From: Bacillota bacterium
GTDB lineage: Bacteria > Bacillota > Clostridia > Christensenellales > UBA1242
Reading direction: 5' to 3'
Assembly: GCA_009784375.1 (NCBI GenBank)
Contig: WRBV01000002.1
Coordinates: forward strand, 62,001-126,000
DNA: 64,000 bases
Below, piece by piece: positions 19,898 to 29,547 of the stretch. The notes beneath the pieces were generated by a model that had not been told where the DNA came from, made no database searches, and worked only from the letters and a program-made list of their open reading frames with translations. A program made the translations under genes and the position numbers. Positions within the stretch are counted from its first letter, which is position 1, and every line of letters begins with the position of its first letter.

Positions 19898-20452
19898 ATG
19901 CAGGATATACAAAATTATAAAAAAATTTCGGTTCTCGGACCAACAGGAAGTGGTAAAAGTTTTGTTTCTGGCAAACTCAGTAAGATATTGGATTTGCCTA
20001 TAATCTATTTCGACCACTATACTTGGAACCCAGACAGAAGTCCGATTGATAAAAATATATTTGTCGAGAATGTTCTGTCAATGGCGGGCGACAAATGGGT
20101 AATGGACGGTAATCATAGTCGTGATGATGAATTGACGAAGCATCGTTTTACTCAGAGTGACTTGATTGTCTTTTTGGACTTTAATGAAAAAGATTGTGCC
20201 GAGGCGGTCAAACTTCGTTCAGGAACCGCCCGCCCAGACATTCCAGATTATCTCATCGAAGACGATAACGATACAGCGTGGTTAATCAACCACATTAAAA
20301 AATGGTTTGACGACAACAAGCCTCAACTGATACTTGCGCAAGCAGAAAAGTACGAAGCAAAAGAAAAATTTGTCACATTAAAAAATCGCCAGCAAGTTGA
20401 CGATTTTCTAAGTTTACTTAAGAAACAATTTGGTAGCGGGGACAGGATTTGA
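19898..20452 (+). CDS. P-loop NTPase, topology-modulation-protein/AAA-like kinase
   Basis: 'KKISVLGPTGSGKSFVSGKLSKILDLPIIYFDHYTWNPD', 'VMDGNHSRDDELTKHRFTQSDLIVFLDF'. Confidence 0.75.
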   Translation: MQDIQNYKKISVLGPTGSGKSFVSGKLSKILDLPIIYFDHYTWNPDRSPIDKNIFVENVLSMAGDKWVMDGNHSRDDELTKHRFTQSDLIVFLDFNEKDCAEAVKLRSGTARPDIPDYLIEDDNDTAWLINHIKKWFDDNKPQLILAQAEKYEAKEKFVTLKNRQQVDDFLSLLKKQFGSGDRI

Positions 20453-20507
20453 ACCTGTGACCTTTGGGTTATGAGCCCAACGAGCTGCCGTGCTGCTCCA
20501 CCCCGCG
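20431..20507 (-). tRNA. Initiator tRNA-Met (anticodon CAT), CCA encoded
   Basis: Reverse complement CGCGGGGTGGAGCAGCACGGCAGCTCGTTGGGCTCATAACCCAAAGG...CCCCGCTACCA; C1 unpaired with A72. Confidence 0.95.
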
Positions 20508-20594
20508 ATGACGATATTATATAGTATATAACTTTTCATGGGATTATGTCAAGGATTAGTTTTGCGATATTTGTGACAATTTCCGCGTTTTTTG

Positions 20595-20623
20595 TTGCAT
20601 AGCATTTTTGATTAGGTTATAAT
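20595..20623 (+). promoter_or_regulatory. Putative promoter TTGCAT-17-TATAAT with about 190-nt 5' leader to the gene at 20821
   Basis: Direct reading; exact TATAAT. Confidence 0.5.
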
Positions 20624-20820
20624 ATAGGATATGTTAAAGAAGTGAAGAACTTCTCTGGGCATTTATTATAGATATAAACAGAATAACTTATAAACTTATC
20701 TTGGGGCGGCGACGTTTCCGAGTTTGATTTTTTTACATTAAATAAAAACATAAAGCAAAACGCCAGAGTGTGTGACTTGTATTTAAGATATTCGGTTTAT
20801 ATAACACAAAGGAGAAAAGA

Positions 20821-21888
20821 TTGAAAACAGCAATTAAAAGAGTAATTATTAAAAGTGCAATGACAAAACGCAGAAAGGACGAGCATTTTGACGAAGTTGC
20901 GGCAGATTTAATGACATTGCCCGAGAACGCAGCGATTGATTATAATAACAGTTATTATTTTGCGGCACACGATATGGAGGGCAATGCATTCTTCTATCGT
21001 CTTGGACAACGTGGTGGAGTAAATGGTCCTGTTGCCGAAATTTGGTTTGGCTTTCAAACGCATGATGGAAAGATGTATATGAACAGCCAAATGTTATATG
21101 AACTTGACAAGAGCCCTTGCAAAGTGAAATGTATTGAACCACTTAAAAAATGGGAGTTCACATTTAATGGGGCAATGGTTCCAGTAAAACCAGGCGAGGA
21201 TTTAATTGCCGAACCATGTGGAAAAGAAGTTAATGTTGAATTCAGCGGGATATTTACATCAAGTGAAGGTATATTTGAATTTGGACGTGATACTCATGTT
21301 GATACGTTCTCGGCGGCAATAGCGGCAGAAAAATGGACAAAGGAGTTCAAAGAAAACCTTAAATCTGTGCGCTCACAAAAACGCACCGAACAATTTGGTT
21401 ATGTTGAATCAAAGGTCAAGGTCGAGGGCAAGGAATACGCGATTAATGCAACTTCTATACGTGACCAAGCATTCGGAAAACGTATATGGAGCGATATGAA
21501 TCATTATTCTTGGCTTGTTGGTGGATTGCAAGATGAGACTTGTTTCAATCTTGTTACCGTTTATTATCCAATTTTGAACAAAGTTGGACTTGCGACAGGA
21601 TATCATTTAAAGAACAAAGAATACGTTCCTTTGGTTGAATCACAATTTCCTAAGGAACAAAAGCTTGCGGGTATTGCACCGACAAGCGGAGTTGCAACCG
21701 CAAAATTTGCAGACAAGACAACATGCAAAGTTGAATTTGATACAACGATAATATTCCCATACGTTTTCACAGATGAACACGGTGGATACAATGTTTTCGA
21801 ATGTATTTCGACTTTTAATTTTAACGGCGTGAAAGGTGCGGGCATTACCGAATGGTCGTACAATCAAGACAGGAGTAGACTTTTATAA
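20821..21888 (+). CDS. Conserved protein resembling DUF7064/CrtC-like lipocalin-fold proteins
   Basis: TTG start after AAAGGAG SD; 'INATSIRDQAFGKRIWSDMNHYSWLVGG' similar to 'G-x-RDxSWGxRDW' family pattern. Confidence 0.5.
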   Translation: MKTAIKRVIIKSAMTKRRKDEHFDEVAADLMTLPENAAIDYNNSYYFAAHDMEGNAFFYRLGQRGGVNGPVAEIWFGFQTHDGKMYMNSQMLYELDKSPCKVKCIEPLKKWEFTFNGAMVPVKPGEDLIAEPCGKEVNVEFSGIFTSSEGIFEFGRDTHVDTFSAAIAAEKWTKEFKENLKSVRSQKRTEQFGYVESKVKVEGKEYAINATSIRDQAFGKRIWSDMNHYSWLVGGLQDETCFNLVTVYYPILNKVGLATGYHLKNKEYVPLVESQFPKEQKLAGIAPTSGVATAKFADKTTCKVEFDTTIIFPYVFTDEHGGYNVFECISTFNFNGVKGAGITEWSYNQDRSRLL

Positions 21889-21889
21889 G

Positions 21890-24280
21890 ATGAAAAAAAT
21901 TAATTTTGGTGAACTTGGCAAAGATTATGAAGATAGAGTAGGCGGTAAGGCACGTGGACTTGACCAATTGGTGAGTGCTGGTTTTAATGTTGCGCCTGGT
22001 TTTATTCTTGCCGAGGTGGATTTAGAAAAAAATTTTGACGAAGCCATAAAACATTACAATGAATCGGGGCTTGGGGTTGTGGCGGTAAGGTCATCGGCAA
22101 GTAATGAAGATGGTGCTGATTTTTCGTTCGCTGGGCAGTTTACTACTGTGTTAAATGTTTCGGGCGAAGAAGAATTTAAAAAAGCAATAATTGATTGTGT
22201 AAAATCATTGGAATCAAACACAGCAACATGTTATTCATGCCAAGTTGGCGGAAAACAACAAGCAAAGATGAGTGTAGTTGTACAGCAAATGATTGAAACC
22301 GATGTTGCGGGGGTTTGCTTTACGTCTGATCCGCAAAATGCGGGAAATATTCTTATAGAGGCGGTCGAAGGTCTTGGCGAACAGCTTGTGTCTGGAATGG
22401 TGCAATCTGTTCAATACAGTATTGCAAAGACGCAAGTAAATGAAATCGGGAAAGATAGTTTTGATAAATTGGTTCCGCATGAAATATTGAAACAAATTTG
22501 CTTGGAATCGCTCGAGATTTCAAAAATCTTCGGTACAGAACTTGATTTAGAGTGGGGAATAAAGGATGGCAAACTTTATTGGTTCCAGGCACGTCCAATC
22601 ACAGTATTAGAAGAATGTCGTACCGATGAATTTAATCCAAAATTTAATGTCGAAGGTCACACAATAACACGTTGTAATATATCCGAGATGCTGCCTGGGG
22701 CTGCGACACCTTTGTCAATTTATACAACCTTTTATGCGATTGATTGGGGTATAAGAAAGATGATTCACACAAGCGGTGCCAACAAAAAGATGAAAGCATT
22801 GCCTGATTTCGGTTGCGTGTTTTCGTCGCATGGACACTTGTTTTTGGATTTGAGTTCGCTTTATCGTATGACAAAGACAACATTGCTTGCGACAAAAGGT
22901 GACGTTGAGCTGTCGATTTGTGATAGGCATCTTGCCGAAGAAGAGCGTGGAGTAGTGCCAGGCAAAAAACTCTGGTTCGGGGCACGGGCGATTAATTCGG
23001 TTAAGTATCTTAAATTCATTCTATCGGTTGGCAAAGCAAAAAAACGTATTGCAAAGTTAAGTAATAATTTTACAATCGGCAAAGATGGAATGACAATGCA
23101 AGAGCTTTTTGATGCTATTATCAAAGCCCAAGATGTTTCGAATAAGGTAGCATATTATCATTATGCTACAAGTGGACATTCGGGTGCCATGTCAAGTGCG
23201 GCGACAAAGGAACTAGATAAAAAGTTTAATGACCGAGAAAAGAGCCGTGCCGTTCTTGCCCAGTTGCTTGAACGTATTGATGGAATTGAAAGTGTAGATA
23301 TCCTGGCATCACTTTGTCGACTTGCAAATGCAGTTGTTGTCGAGAATGCGGACGCAAAAAATTATAATAATGACCAATTACTTGAATACCTTGAGAATGC
23401 AAGTGACAATGTGAAAGACTTGCACAAAGCATTTATGACAAGACATGGACACAGGGCAATACGAGAGGCAGAATTACGTAGCAAGAGCTGGGCAAATGAT
23501 GACCAAGCATTTGCGGGTTATTTGAAAACGGTTATTGCGGGAAATATGGCGGTTCCAGAAGTACAGACTCCGCCTGATTTAGTACAGATTTTGCTTGATA
23601 ATGGCTTTACAAAGAAACAAGCAAAAAAGATTGCGTTCTTTGCAAGACAGGCACGTAATGGCGTACGAAACCGTGAATATTCAAAATCAAAACTTATCAA
23701 AGTCTATGATGGGTTTAAACAGGCATTTTCAAGGCTTGCCGCTATGATGGTCGAACAAGGATTGTTGCCTGATCAAGATGCAATTTACTTTTTAATCCCA
23801 GAAGAAATTGGAACATTGATAAAAGGCGAAAATCCAGCGTTGCACAAGAAAGTGTTACAACGCCGTCGTTTGTTAAAGGAACAACAGGAATTTAACTTCC
23901 CAGAGGTCTGCATAGGTATACCACAACCAATAGTTCAAGAGATTTCACTTGACGGTGGCGATGTGTTCAAAGGTACGGCGGTAAGCCGTGGAAAGGTTAC
24001 TGGGGTTGCGCGTGTTGTGAAGTCGGTAGAGGACGCGGCGCAATTACAGAAGGGCGAGATTATGGTTGCATCGTTCACCGATATTGGGTGGTCTCCGTTT
24101 TATGCGTTGATTGACGGACTTGTAACCGAAGTCGGTGGTGCATTGTCACATGGTGCGGTAGTTGCGCGTGAATATGCGTTGCCATTGGTATCCAACATTG
24201 TTGCGGCGACCCTTCATATAAAGACGGGGGACAGGATTACCGTCGATGGAAACGCGGGTACAGTTCAAAAGGTAAGTTAA
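21890..24280 (+). CDS. PEP/pyruvate-binding dikinase-family protein (PEP synthase / rifampin phosphotransferase-like)
   Basis: ATP-grasp 'VAVRSSASNEDGADFSFAGQFTTVLNV' and phosphohistidine 'GGALSHGAVVAREYALPLV'. Confidence 0.9.
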   Translation: MKKINFGELGKDYEDRVGGKARGLDQLVSAGFNVAPGFILAEVDLEKNFDEAIKHYNESGLGVVAVRSSASNEDGADFSFAGQFTTVLNVSGEEEFKKAIIDCVKSLESNTATCYSCQVGGKQQAKMSVVVQQMIETDVAGVCFTSDPQNAGNILIEAVEGLGEQLVSGMVQSVQYSIAKTQVNEIGKDSFDKLVPHEILKQICLESLEISKIFGTELDLEWGIKDGKLYWFQARPITVLEECRTDEFNPKFNVEGHTITRCNISEMLPGAATPLSIYTTFYAIDWGIRKMIHTSGANKKMKALPDFGCVFSSHGHLFLDLSSLYRMTKTTLLATKGDVELSICDRHLAEEERGVVPGKKLWFGARAINSVKYLKFILSVGKAKKRIAKLSNNFTIGKDGMTMQELFDAIIKAQDVSNKVAYYHYATSGHSGAMSSAATKELDKKFNDREKSRAVLAQLLERIDGIESVDILASLCRLANAVVVENADAKNYNNDQLLEYLENASDNVKDLHKAFMTRHGHRAIREAELRSKSWANDDQAFAGYLKTVIAGNMAVPEVQTPPDLVQILLDNGFTKKQAKKIAFFARQARNGVRNREYSKSKLIKVYDGFKQAFSRLAAMMVEQGLLPDQDAIYFLIPEEIGTLIKGENPALHKKVLQRRRLLKEQQEFNFPEVCIGIPQPIVQEISLDGGDVFKGTAVSRGKVTGVARVVKSVEDAAQLQKGEIMVASFTDIGWSPFYALIDGLVTEVGGALSHGAVVAREYALPLVSNIVAATLHIKTGDRITVDGNAGTVQKVS

Positions 24281-24302
24281 AAACGGCTCTCGCCGTTTTT
24301 TA
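24281..24302. terminator. Convergent terminator AAACGGC-TCT-CGCCGTTTTTT
   Basis: Stem plus T-tract. Confidence 0.75.
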
Positions 24303-24995
24303 TTTTGGTTTACATGTCATTGGTGTGAAGACTTTCTTGGTTAGAGGGCAAGTTATTGCTTTCTTTATTTTGATTTCTGTTGGAAGGACGCATATTGGTT
24401 TGATTAATGAGTGCTTGCGTTTTGCATTAAGAAATTTGATATAAAACAGAACGATTGCGCCGATGATTACAGTTTCGGTTAATATTGCCGCATAATTTGC
24501 AAACCAAACATGGTTAACAATTGCAAGCAATCCGAACGACGTACGTGATATTCTGATAAGGTGACAACCCTTTGCCCACGAGCCATATATAAGGAAGAAT
24601 GCGGTTAATTGCCATGCAAGACTTATTATCAAGTTGACTGTGCCTGCTTGCCAATCGATTGTGAATGCCGCGATGATTGCCGCACCGATAAGAAAGAACA
24701 GAAGTGTAGCAACAGATAGCTTTTTGTTATTCGGATATGCACGTTCTCGCCAAAAGTAAGTTAAATCTCGCATGACCGCGAACGAAAAGATACCAACTGC
24801 TTGCCAATTTTGTAATAATGAAAATGCAATAGTTAAAAAAACATTACATATTGCGGTACATACCAATGTTTTCCCTTTTGTCTTTGATTGAAAACCATAA
24901 AATATCCATGCAAGTGCAACTAATGTTACCGCTTGGCTTGTTATCCATAATGCGGGTGATACGTCCACACCAAGCCAATTTAAAAATCTTTCCAT
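24300..24995 (-). CDS. YgjV-family inner membrane protein
   Basis: 'ALAWIFYGFQSKTKGKTLVCTAICNVFLTIAFSLLQNWQAVGIFSFAVMRDLTYF'. Confidence 0.65.
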   Translation of the reverse strand: MERFLNWLGVDVSPALWITSQAVTLVALAWIFYGFQSKTKGKTLVCTAICNVFLTIAFSLLQNWQAVGIFSFAVMRDLTYFWRERAYPNNKKLSVATLLFFLIGAAIIAAFTIDWQAGTVNLIISLAWQLTAFFLIYGSWAKGCHLIRISRTSFGLLAIVNHVWFANYAAILTETVIIGAIVLFYIKFLNAKRKHSLIKPICVLPTEIKIKKAITCPLTKKVFTPMTCKPK

Positions 24996-25069
24996 AAGCT
25001 AATTGTATGTTATTGTCGAATGTTTTGCAAGTGGGATTTTTGATGGGGACGAGTGAGGGATACATAATC

Positions 25070-25255
25070 GCACGTCATTGCGAGGAACGGAGTGACGAAG
25101 CAATCCAGCGGGCGAGATTATAGGAGGTGTAGAAGAATTCTTCGAACACAGTATTTTGTAAGGCACTACTGTCTATTTCCCATATACAGAACAAATCTGT
25201 ATCTTTTACAAATCCAATACCGCTGGATTGCTTCGCTTCACTCGCAATGACGTGC
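25070..25255. repeat. MITE-like inverted-repeat element, arms GCACGTCATTGCGAG...GCAATCCAGCGG / CCGCTGGATTGC...CTCGCAATGACGTGC
   Basis: Arms of about 36-42 bp read directly; intergenic. Confidence 0.8.
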
Positions 25256-25336
25256 TAGGGAGTTTTTTCTGTGCCAACTTACTTGACCGATGTACGTATT
25301 TTTATTACAATGGGATAAAGTTATGGAGGATATATT

Positions 25337-25645
25337 ATGCCATTAAGACATGTTGGAGCAGGGCTTGGTATGGGTTTCGGAGTAGGAATAGGTGCGGCGG
25401 TCGCAGGTCGTATGATGAACGGAATTGGACGCAATCCAAGACAACAAGAACGTGATATAACCGAAGTTGTGTGTAACGAATGCAGTACGCTCAGTCCCGA
25501 GGGTGCAAGATTTTGTGTAGGTTGCGCAGCACCAATCGTACCACAACAATGCAGACACATAAGGGGGTCTCGTTGCGGATGCGGGGCATTGAATAACGTA
25601 GGCAGCCGATTTTGTAACCAATGCGCATCGCCACTTGAACAGTAG
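25337..25645 (+). CDS. Double zinc-ribbon protein with Gly-rich N-terminus
   Basis: CNECSTLSPEGARFCVGCAAP and CGCGALNNVGSRFCNQCASP. Confidence 0.8.
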   Translation: MPLRHVGAGLGMGFGVGIGAAVAGRMMNGIGRNPRQQERDITEVVCNECSTLSPEGARFCVGCAAPIVPQQCRHIRGSRCGCGALNNVGSRFCNQCASPLEQ

Positions 25646-25757
25646 AATAAAAAAGAGCCATGTGGCTCTTATTTTTAATATTTAAAGACGAGATTTTGCG
25701 AGACAAAGGTCGTTTTGTAGGGTTTCACATTGTGCTTTATAGTGTCAAATGTCAATA

Positions 25758-26192
25758 CTAGGCTTTGGGTACAAGTGCAAAGGAAAGTTCGCAGCGGGCG
25801 ACAAGTTTGTCACGAACAAGTGCCTCGGCAGATGCGAATGTGAAGATACGGTTGGTTTTTATGAATTTTGCACGAAGTTGAATTGTGTCGCCAGGGCGGA
25901 CTGGGTTTTTAAATTTTACGCTATCAAGTGTTGTAAGATATGTGTCGACATTGGTTTCTTTGCCGATAAAAAATACACAACACGCCTGTGTCATCATTTC
26001 GCATAATATTACGCCTGGGACTACTGGGTTATTTGGAAAGTGGCCCTGCAAGAAAAATTCGTCGCCGCGGACTGTGTAATGGGCGATACTGAGGATATCT
26101 TCGCCGTTTTGAATTAATTCCACATCGTTGATAAGTAACATAGGATCGCGATGTGGTAGAAGGTTGTGTAATTGTTCTTTGTTGAATTTCAT
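25758..26192 (-). CDS. fabZ: 3-hydroxyacyl-ACP dehydratase FabZ
   Basis: LLPHRDPMLLIND, GHFPNNPVVPGVILCEMMTQ. Confidence 0.95.
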   Translation of the reverse strand: MKFNKEQLHNLLPHRDPMLLINDVELIQNGEDILSIAHYTVRGDEFFLQGHFPNNPVVPGVILCEMMTQACCVFFIGKETNVDTYLTTLDSVKFKNPVRPGDTIQLRAKFIKTNRIFTFASAEALVRDKLVARCELSFALVPKA

Positions 26193-26203
26193 GGTGATTC
26201 CTT

Positions 26204-27175
26204 TTATTTAAGCAATGCTGTTGCCTCTTGCATGATTTCTTCGATAATTTCTTTGCAAGTTTGCTCTTTGTTTACAAGACCAGCAATCTGACCACAAAGG
26301 AAACAACCACGTTCCATATCGCCGCTTTCCACCGCAAGTTTATATGCACCTTTACCCATTTGTTCAAGTTCGCTGTGTTCTATTGTTGAATCGAATTCTT
26401 TTTGAAAAAAATCACGGCTCATAGTTGTTTTAAGACTTCGTACTGGGTGCAGACCTGGGCGTTTGCCTGTGACTATTGTTGAGATATCTTTTGCTTCCAA
26501 CACGCCATTACGATAGTTTTCGTGAATAGGACATTCTTTTGCAACAAGAAATCGTGTTCCAATTTGTATGGCATCGGCACCAAGCATATATGATGCCGCC
26601 ATCCCACGACCATCGGCAATGCCGCCTGCCGCGATTACGGGGATTGAAACCGAATCAACGACTTGGGGGATGAGGCACATTGTGGTGGTTTCGCCAACAT
26701 GACCGCCCGCTTCCATGCCTTCGGCGATTACGGCATCGGCACCGCTTTTCTCCATCTTTTTTGCATGTGCGGTCGATGCAATTACTGGGATTACTATAAT
26801 TCCCGCTTGTTTCCATTTTTCTATATACTTGGCGGGTGAACCAGCTCCTGTTGTGACAACCGCTACCTTTTCTTCAATTACAATGTCGGCTATTTCATCC
26901 GCATATTGTGATAAGAGCATTATGTTGACCCCGAAAGGTTTGTCTGTTAGTTTTTTTGCCTTGCGAATTTCATTACGAACCCATGCAGGCTCATTAATTC
27001 CCGCCGAGATTATGCCAAGTCCACCTGCGCTAGATACCGCACTTGCAAGTTCGGCGGTTGCTATGTATGCCATTGCACCTTGGATTATTGGATACTTTAT
27101 TCCCAATAAATCAATAATTTTTGTATTTGAATTAATCATGGTACAAGAATAATTCGGAAAGGGTATGGTGGTCAA
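26204..27175 (-). CDS. fabK: Enoyl-ACP reductase II FabK (start may be the downstream Met)
   Basis: KYPIIQGAMAYIATAELASAVSSAGGLGIISAG; FMN-binding GGIADGRGMAASYMLGADAIQIGTRFLVAKEC. Confidence 0.9.
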   Translation of the reverse strand: MTTIPFPNYSCTMINSNTKIIDLLGIKYPIIQGAMAYIATAELASAVSSAGGLGIISAGINEPAWVRNEIRKAKKLTDKPFGVNIMLLSQYADEIADIVIEEKVAVVTTGAGSPAKYIEKWKQAGIIVIPVIASTAHAKKMEKSGADAVIAEGMEAGGHVGETTTMCLIPQVVDSVSIPVIAAGGIADGRGMAASYMLGADAIQIGTRFLVAKECPIHENYRNGVLEAKDISTIVTGKRPGLHPVRSLKTTMSRDFFQKEFDSTIEHSELEQMGKGAYKLAVESGDMERGCFLCGQIAGLVNKEQTCKEIIEEIMQEATALLK

Positions 27176-27210
27176 GGGGTTTTTGTTCTGATAGGGTTTG
27201 TGGCGGTAAT

Positions 27211-28206
27211 ATGTGGATGATTGTTTATATTTTTCATACGATTTTAATTTACATTATTTTAGGTAGTGCTATTATTATCTTAAGACTTTCACAGAGGGGT
27301 TTAAATGTTATGACTTTTCTTGGTGCGACGATTGATGTTGCTTTGCATTGGTTTATAATTGCACAAGTTCTTGGTGTAATTACAATTATATTTGATTTCA
27401 TTTCTTACCAAATAAGAGATCAAAGAAAATACCTTCTTGTCTTTTCGATTGGAAGTTTCTTTTGGATGTTGATGTTTATTGCCATTGGTGCCGAAGTTTC
27501 TCCAATTTTGGCTGCTGCATTTTCTGTGCTTCGTGGGATGGTGTTTTGGTGGATATTTGCAAAGAACACACCTAAACGCAAATTAGGCGGTCGGATATTT
27601 TTGTATGTCGCATTGTTAATTGGTCTTGGTGGGGCGGGTATTGGAATTTTAAATTCACAGGATTATGTTGTGCTGCAAATCGTCATGCTTGTAACCGCGC
27701 TATTATTTGTTGTGGGTCAATATCTTCCAAGTAAACACTATGTTCGTGCATTCGCGATTTTGTACGCGGTTTCGATGTTGTTAATAAGTACACCTCTTGG
27801 AACATTTAATCCAATGGGTATATTTATTGAAGTTGCGAAAATTGTTTCTATTATAGTATTTTATATAATCTTGGCACGAAGAAGTTATTTTGCGATGAAA
27901 CTGAAACAAATCAAGCTTGTCGTTAATTGTGAAATGGATAAAGTTAATTCATGCTCGGAAGTAGATGCAGTCGCCGATGTGATGCCAAAAGAAAAGCTAG
28001 AGCGGCTTGTTGCAAAGATGGTAAAGTATGAACTTGCAACTATTGATACAAGCAGGCTTGTTGATTTCCAAGGTGTAGAAGGCGAGATCCAGGCTGTGCT
28101 TGATGATTTGAAAACTGTGCAAGATGTAAAGAATGTTTTGCAAGGGGCAATTAATATCAAAGACGAAAAACTGGAACACATGCATCCAAGAGGGACAAAT
28201 AATTAA
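27211..28206 (+). CDS. Multi-pass membrane protein with cytosolic tail, unknown function
   Basis: Seven or more hydrophobic segments. Confidence 0.6.
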   Translation: MWMIVYIFHTILIYIILGSAIIILRLSQRGLNVMTFLGATIDVALHWFIIAQVLGVITIIFDFISYQIRDQRKYLLVFSIGSFFWMLMFIAIGAEVSPILAAAFSVLRGMVFWWIFAKNTPKRKLGGRIFLYVALLIGLGGAGIGILNSQDYVVLQIVMLVTALLFVVGQYLPSKHYVRAFAILYAVSMLLISTPLGTFNPMGIFIEVAKIVSIIVFYIILARRSYFAMKLKQIKLVVNCEMDKVNSCSEVDAVADVMPKEKLERLVAKMVKYELATIDTSRLVDFQGVEGEIQAVLDDLKTVQDVKNVLQGAINIKDEKLEHMHPRGTNN

Positions 28207-28249
28207 AAGGGCATAAAGCCCTTTTTTTAATAATCTTATTAAAAGGCAT

Positions 28250-28274
28250 TTTTATCGACATTTCTGTCGATAAA
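28250..28274. promoter_or_regulatory. Perfect inverted repeat TTTATCGACA-TTTC-TGTCGATAAA with further TGTCG repeats downstream
   Basis: Direct reading upstream of TTGACT...TATTAAT promoter-like sequence. Confidence 0.5.
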
Positions 28275-28484
28275 AGCGACAAAAATGTCGGTATAAATGT
28301 GTCGTGGGGGTATTGACTTTTTTATTTACCGTGCTGTATATTAATATGATAATGCATATTCATAGATAAATATGTATGTCATATTGTTTGCATACTTGTA
28401 AACACGAAAAATTGTCTGCGTTGGGGGGTGGCGTTTGATAGGAAATTAATTTTTCCTAACTTTAACTAAAAAGGAGAAGAGAAA

Positions 28485-28973
28485 ATGTCAGAAAAAATCC
28501 CAACACATCAAAAGGCAGCACAAGTGCGAACATTGCTGGCGATATGGCCACAAATAGACAGGCGAATAAAGCACAACGAGAGACTTGTCCATTTAACGGC
28601 ACAACATAGCTTCTCGTCTGATGTTTCGGCTGAGAATATTGTTGATAAAATAATAGAACGCATTTATCAAAAAGAAAGACTACAAATCATCAAGAATAAA
28701 ATCGAAAAACTTGTAGAAATGCTTGGCGAGCATCATAAACAAGTTATTCGATTTTATTTTTGGGACAAAATCCCCGCAATTGAAATTGCATCAAAAAATA
28801 ATGTTAGTGTAAGGACAATATTTAGAAAACTAAAATCGGGTATTGATGAGTTGGCTTGTTCGCTTGATAAGGCGGGGTTTAATACATTTATATTTAATAG
28901 CTTGCTTGAGAACAAGTGGATTTATAATATTCACGATAGTATTTTGAATGGAGAATTGTCCGAAGCAATTTAA
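28485..28973 (+). CDS. Sigma-70 region 4-like HTH protein
   Basis: 'LGEHHKQVIRFYFWDKIPAIEIASKNNVSVRTIFRKLKSGIDELA'. Confidence 0.6.
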   Translation: MSEKIPTHQKAAQVRTLLAIWPQIDRRIKHNERLVHLTAQHSFSSDVSAENIVDKIIERIYQKERLQIIKNKIEKLVEMLGEHHKQVIRFYFWDKIPAIEIASKNNVSVRTIFRKLKSGIDELACSLDKAGFNTFIFNSLLENKWIYNIHDSILNGELSEAI

Positions 28974-28980
28974 AAGAGGC

Positions 28981-29523
28981 TTATGCCTCTTCAAAGTCTT
29001 TATATAACATACTTGCTTTGATATCATTGAGTTTGTTGTATTTTCCACTATTGTTACCCGTTTCACCGTATGGGATGAATTCACCTTCGACGGTGTGAAA
29101 ATAAATTTGCCCGATACGAACGCCAGGATATACACGGATTGGGTGGATGACCTGGATTTCAAGCGTCCAAGTGCCGTCATAACCAACGTCTCCAAAACCC
29201 GCGGTTACGTGAATGAAGATACCGAGACGACCAATTGAACTGCGTCCCTCTAGCATTGGGGCGTGTTTTTTTGATGTGGTCCATTCTGTGGTTCGACCAA
29301 GGTATAATATGCCTGGCTCGAGTACTAATCCTTCGGCTGGAATCTTTATCCGTTTTGTTGCATTTGGTTGCTTCATGTCCAATACCTTGTCAGTATAGAC
29401 AAGCAATTCATCGTGCAGCGTTAAATCATAGCTGTTGGGACCCAGATTTTTTTCATCAAAGTCGGTTATGAAAATATTGCCTTGTTCGTATTGTTTTTTA
29501 ATTTCAATCCCAGATAAAATCAT
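28981..29523 (-). CDS. dcd: dCTP deaminase
   Basis: LEGRSSIGRLGIFIHVTAGFGDVGYDGTWTLEI. Confidence 0.95.
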   Translation of the reverse strand: MILSGIEIKKQYEQGNIFITDFDEKNLGPNSYDLTLHDELLVYTDKVLDMKQPNATKRIKIPAEGLVLEPGILYLGRTTEWTTSKKHAPMLEGRSSIGRLGIFIHVTAGFGDVGYDGTWTLEIQVIHPIRVYPGVRIGQIYFHTVEGEFIPYGETGNNSGKYNKLNDIKASMLYKDFEEA

Positions 29524-29547
29524 GATACTTTTCCTTTTGTTTAAATA

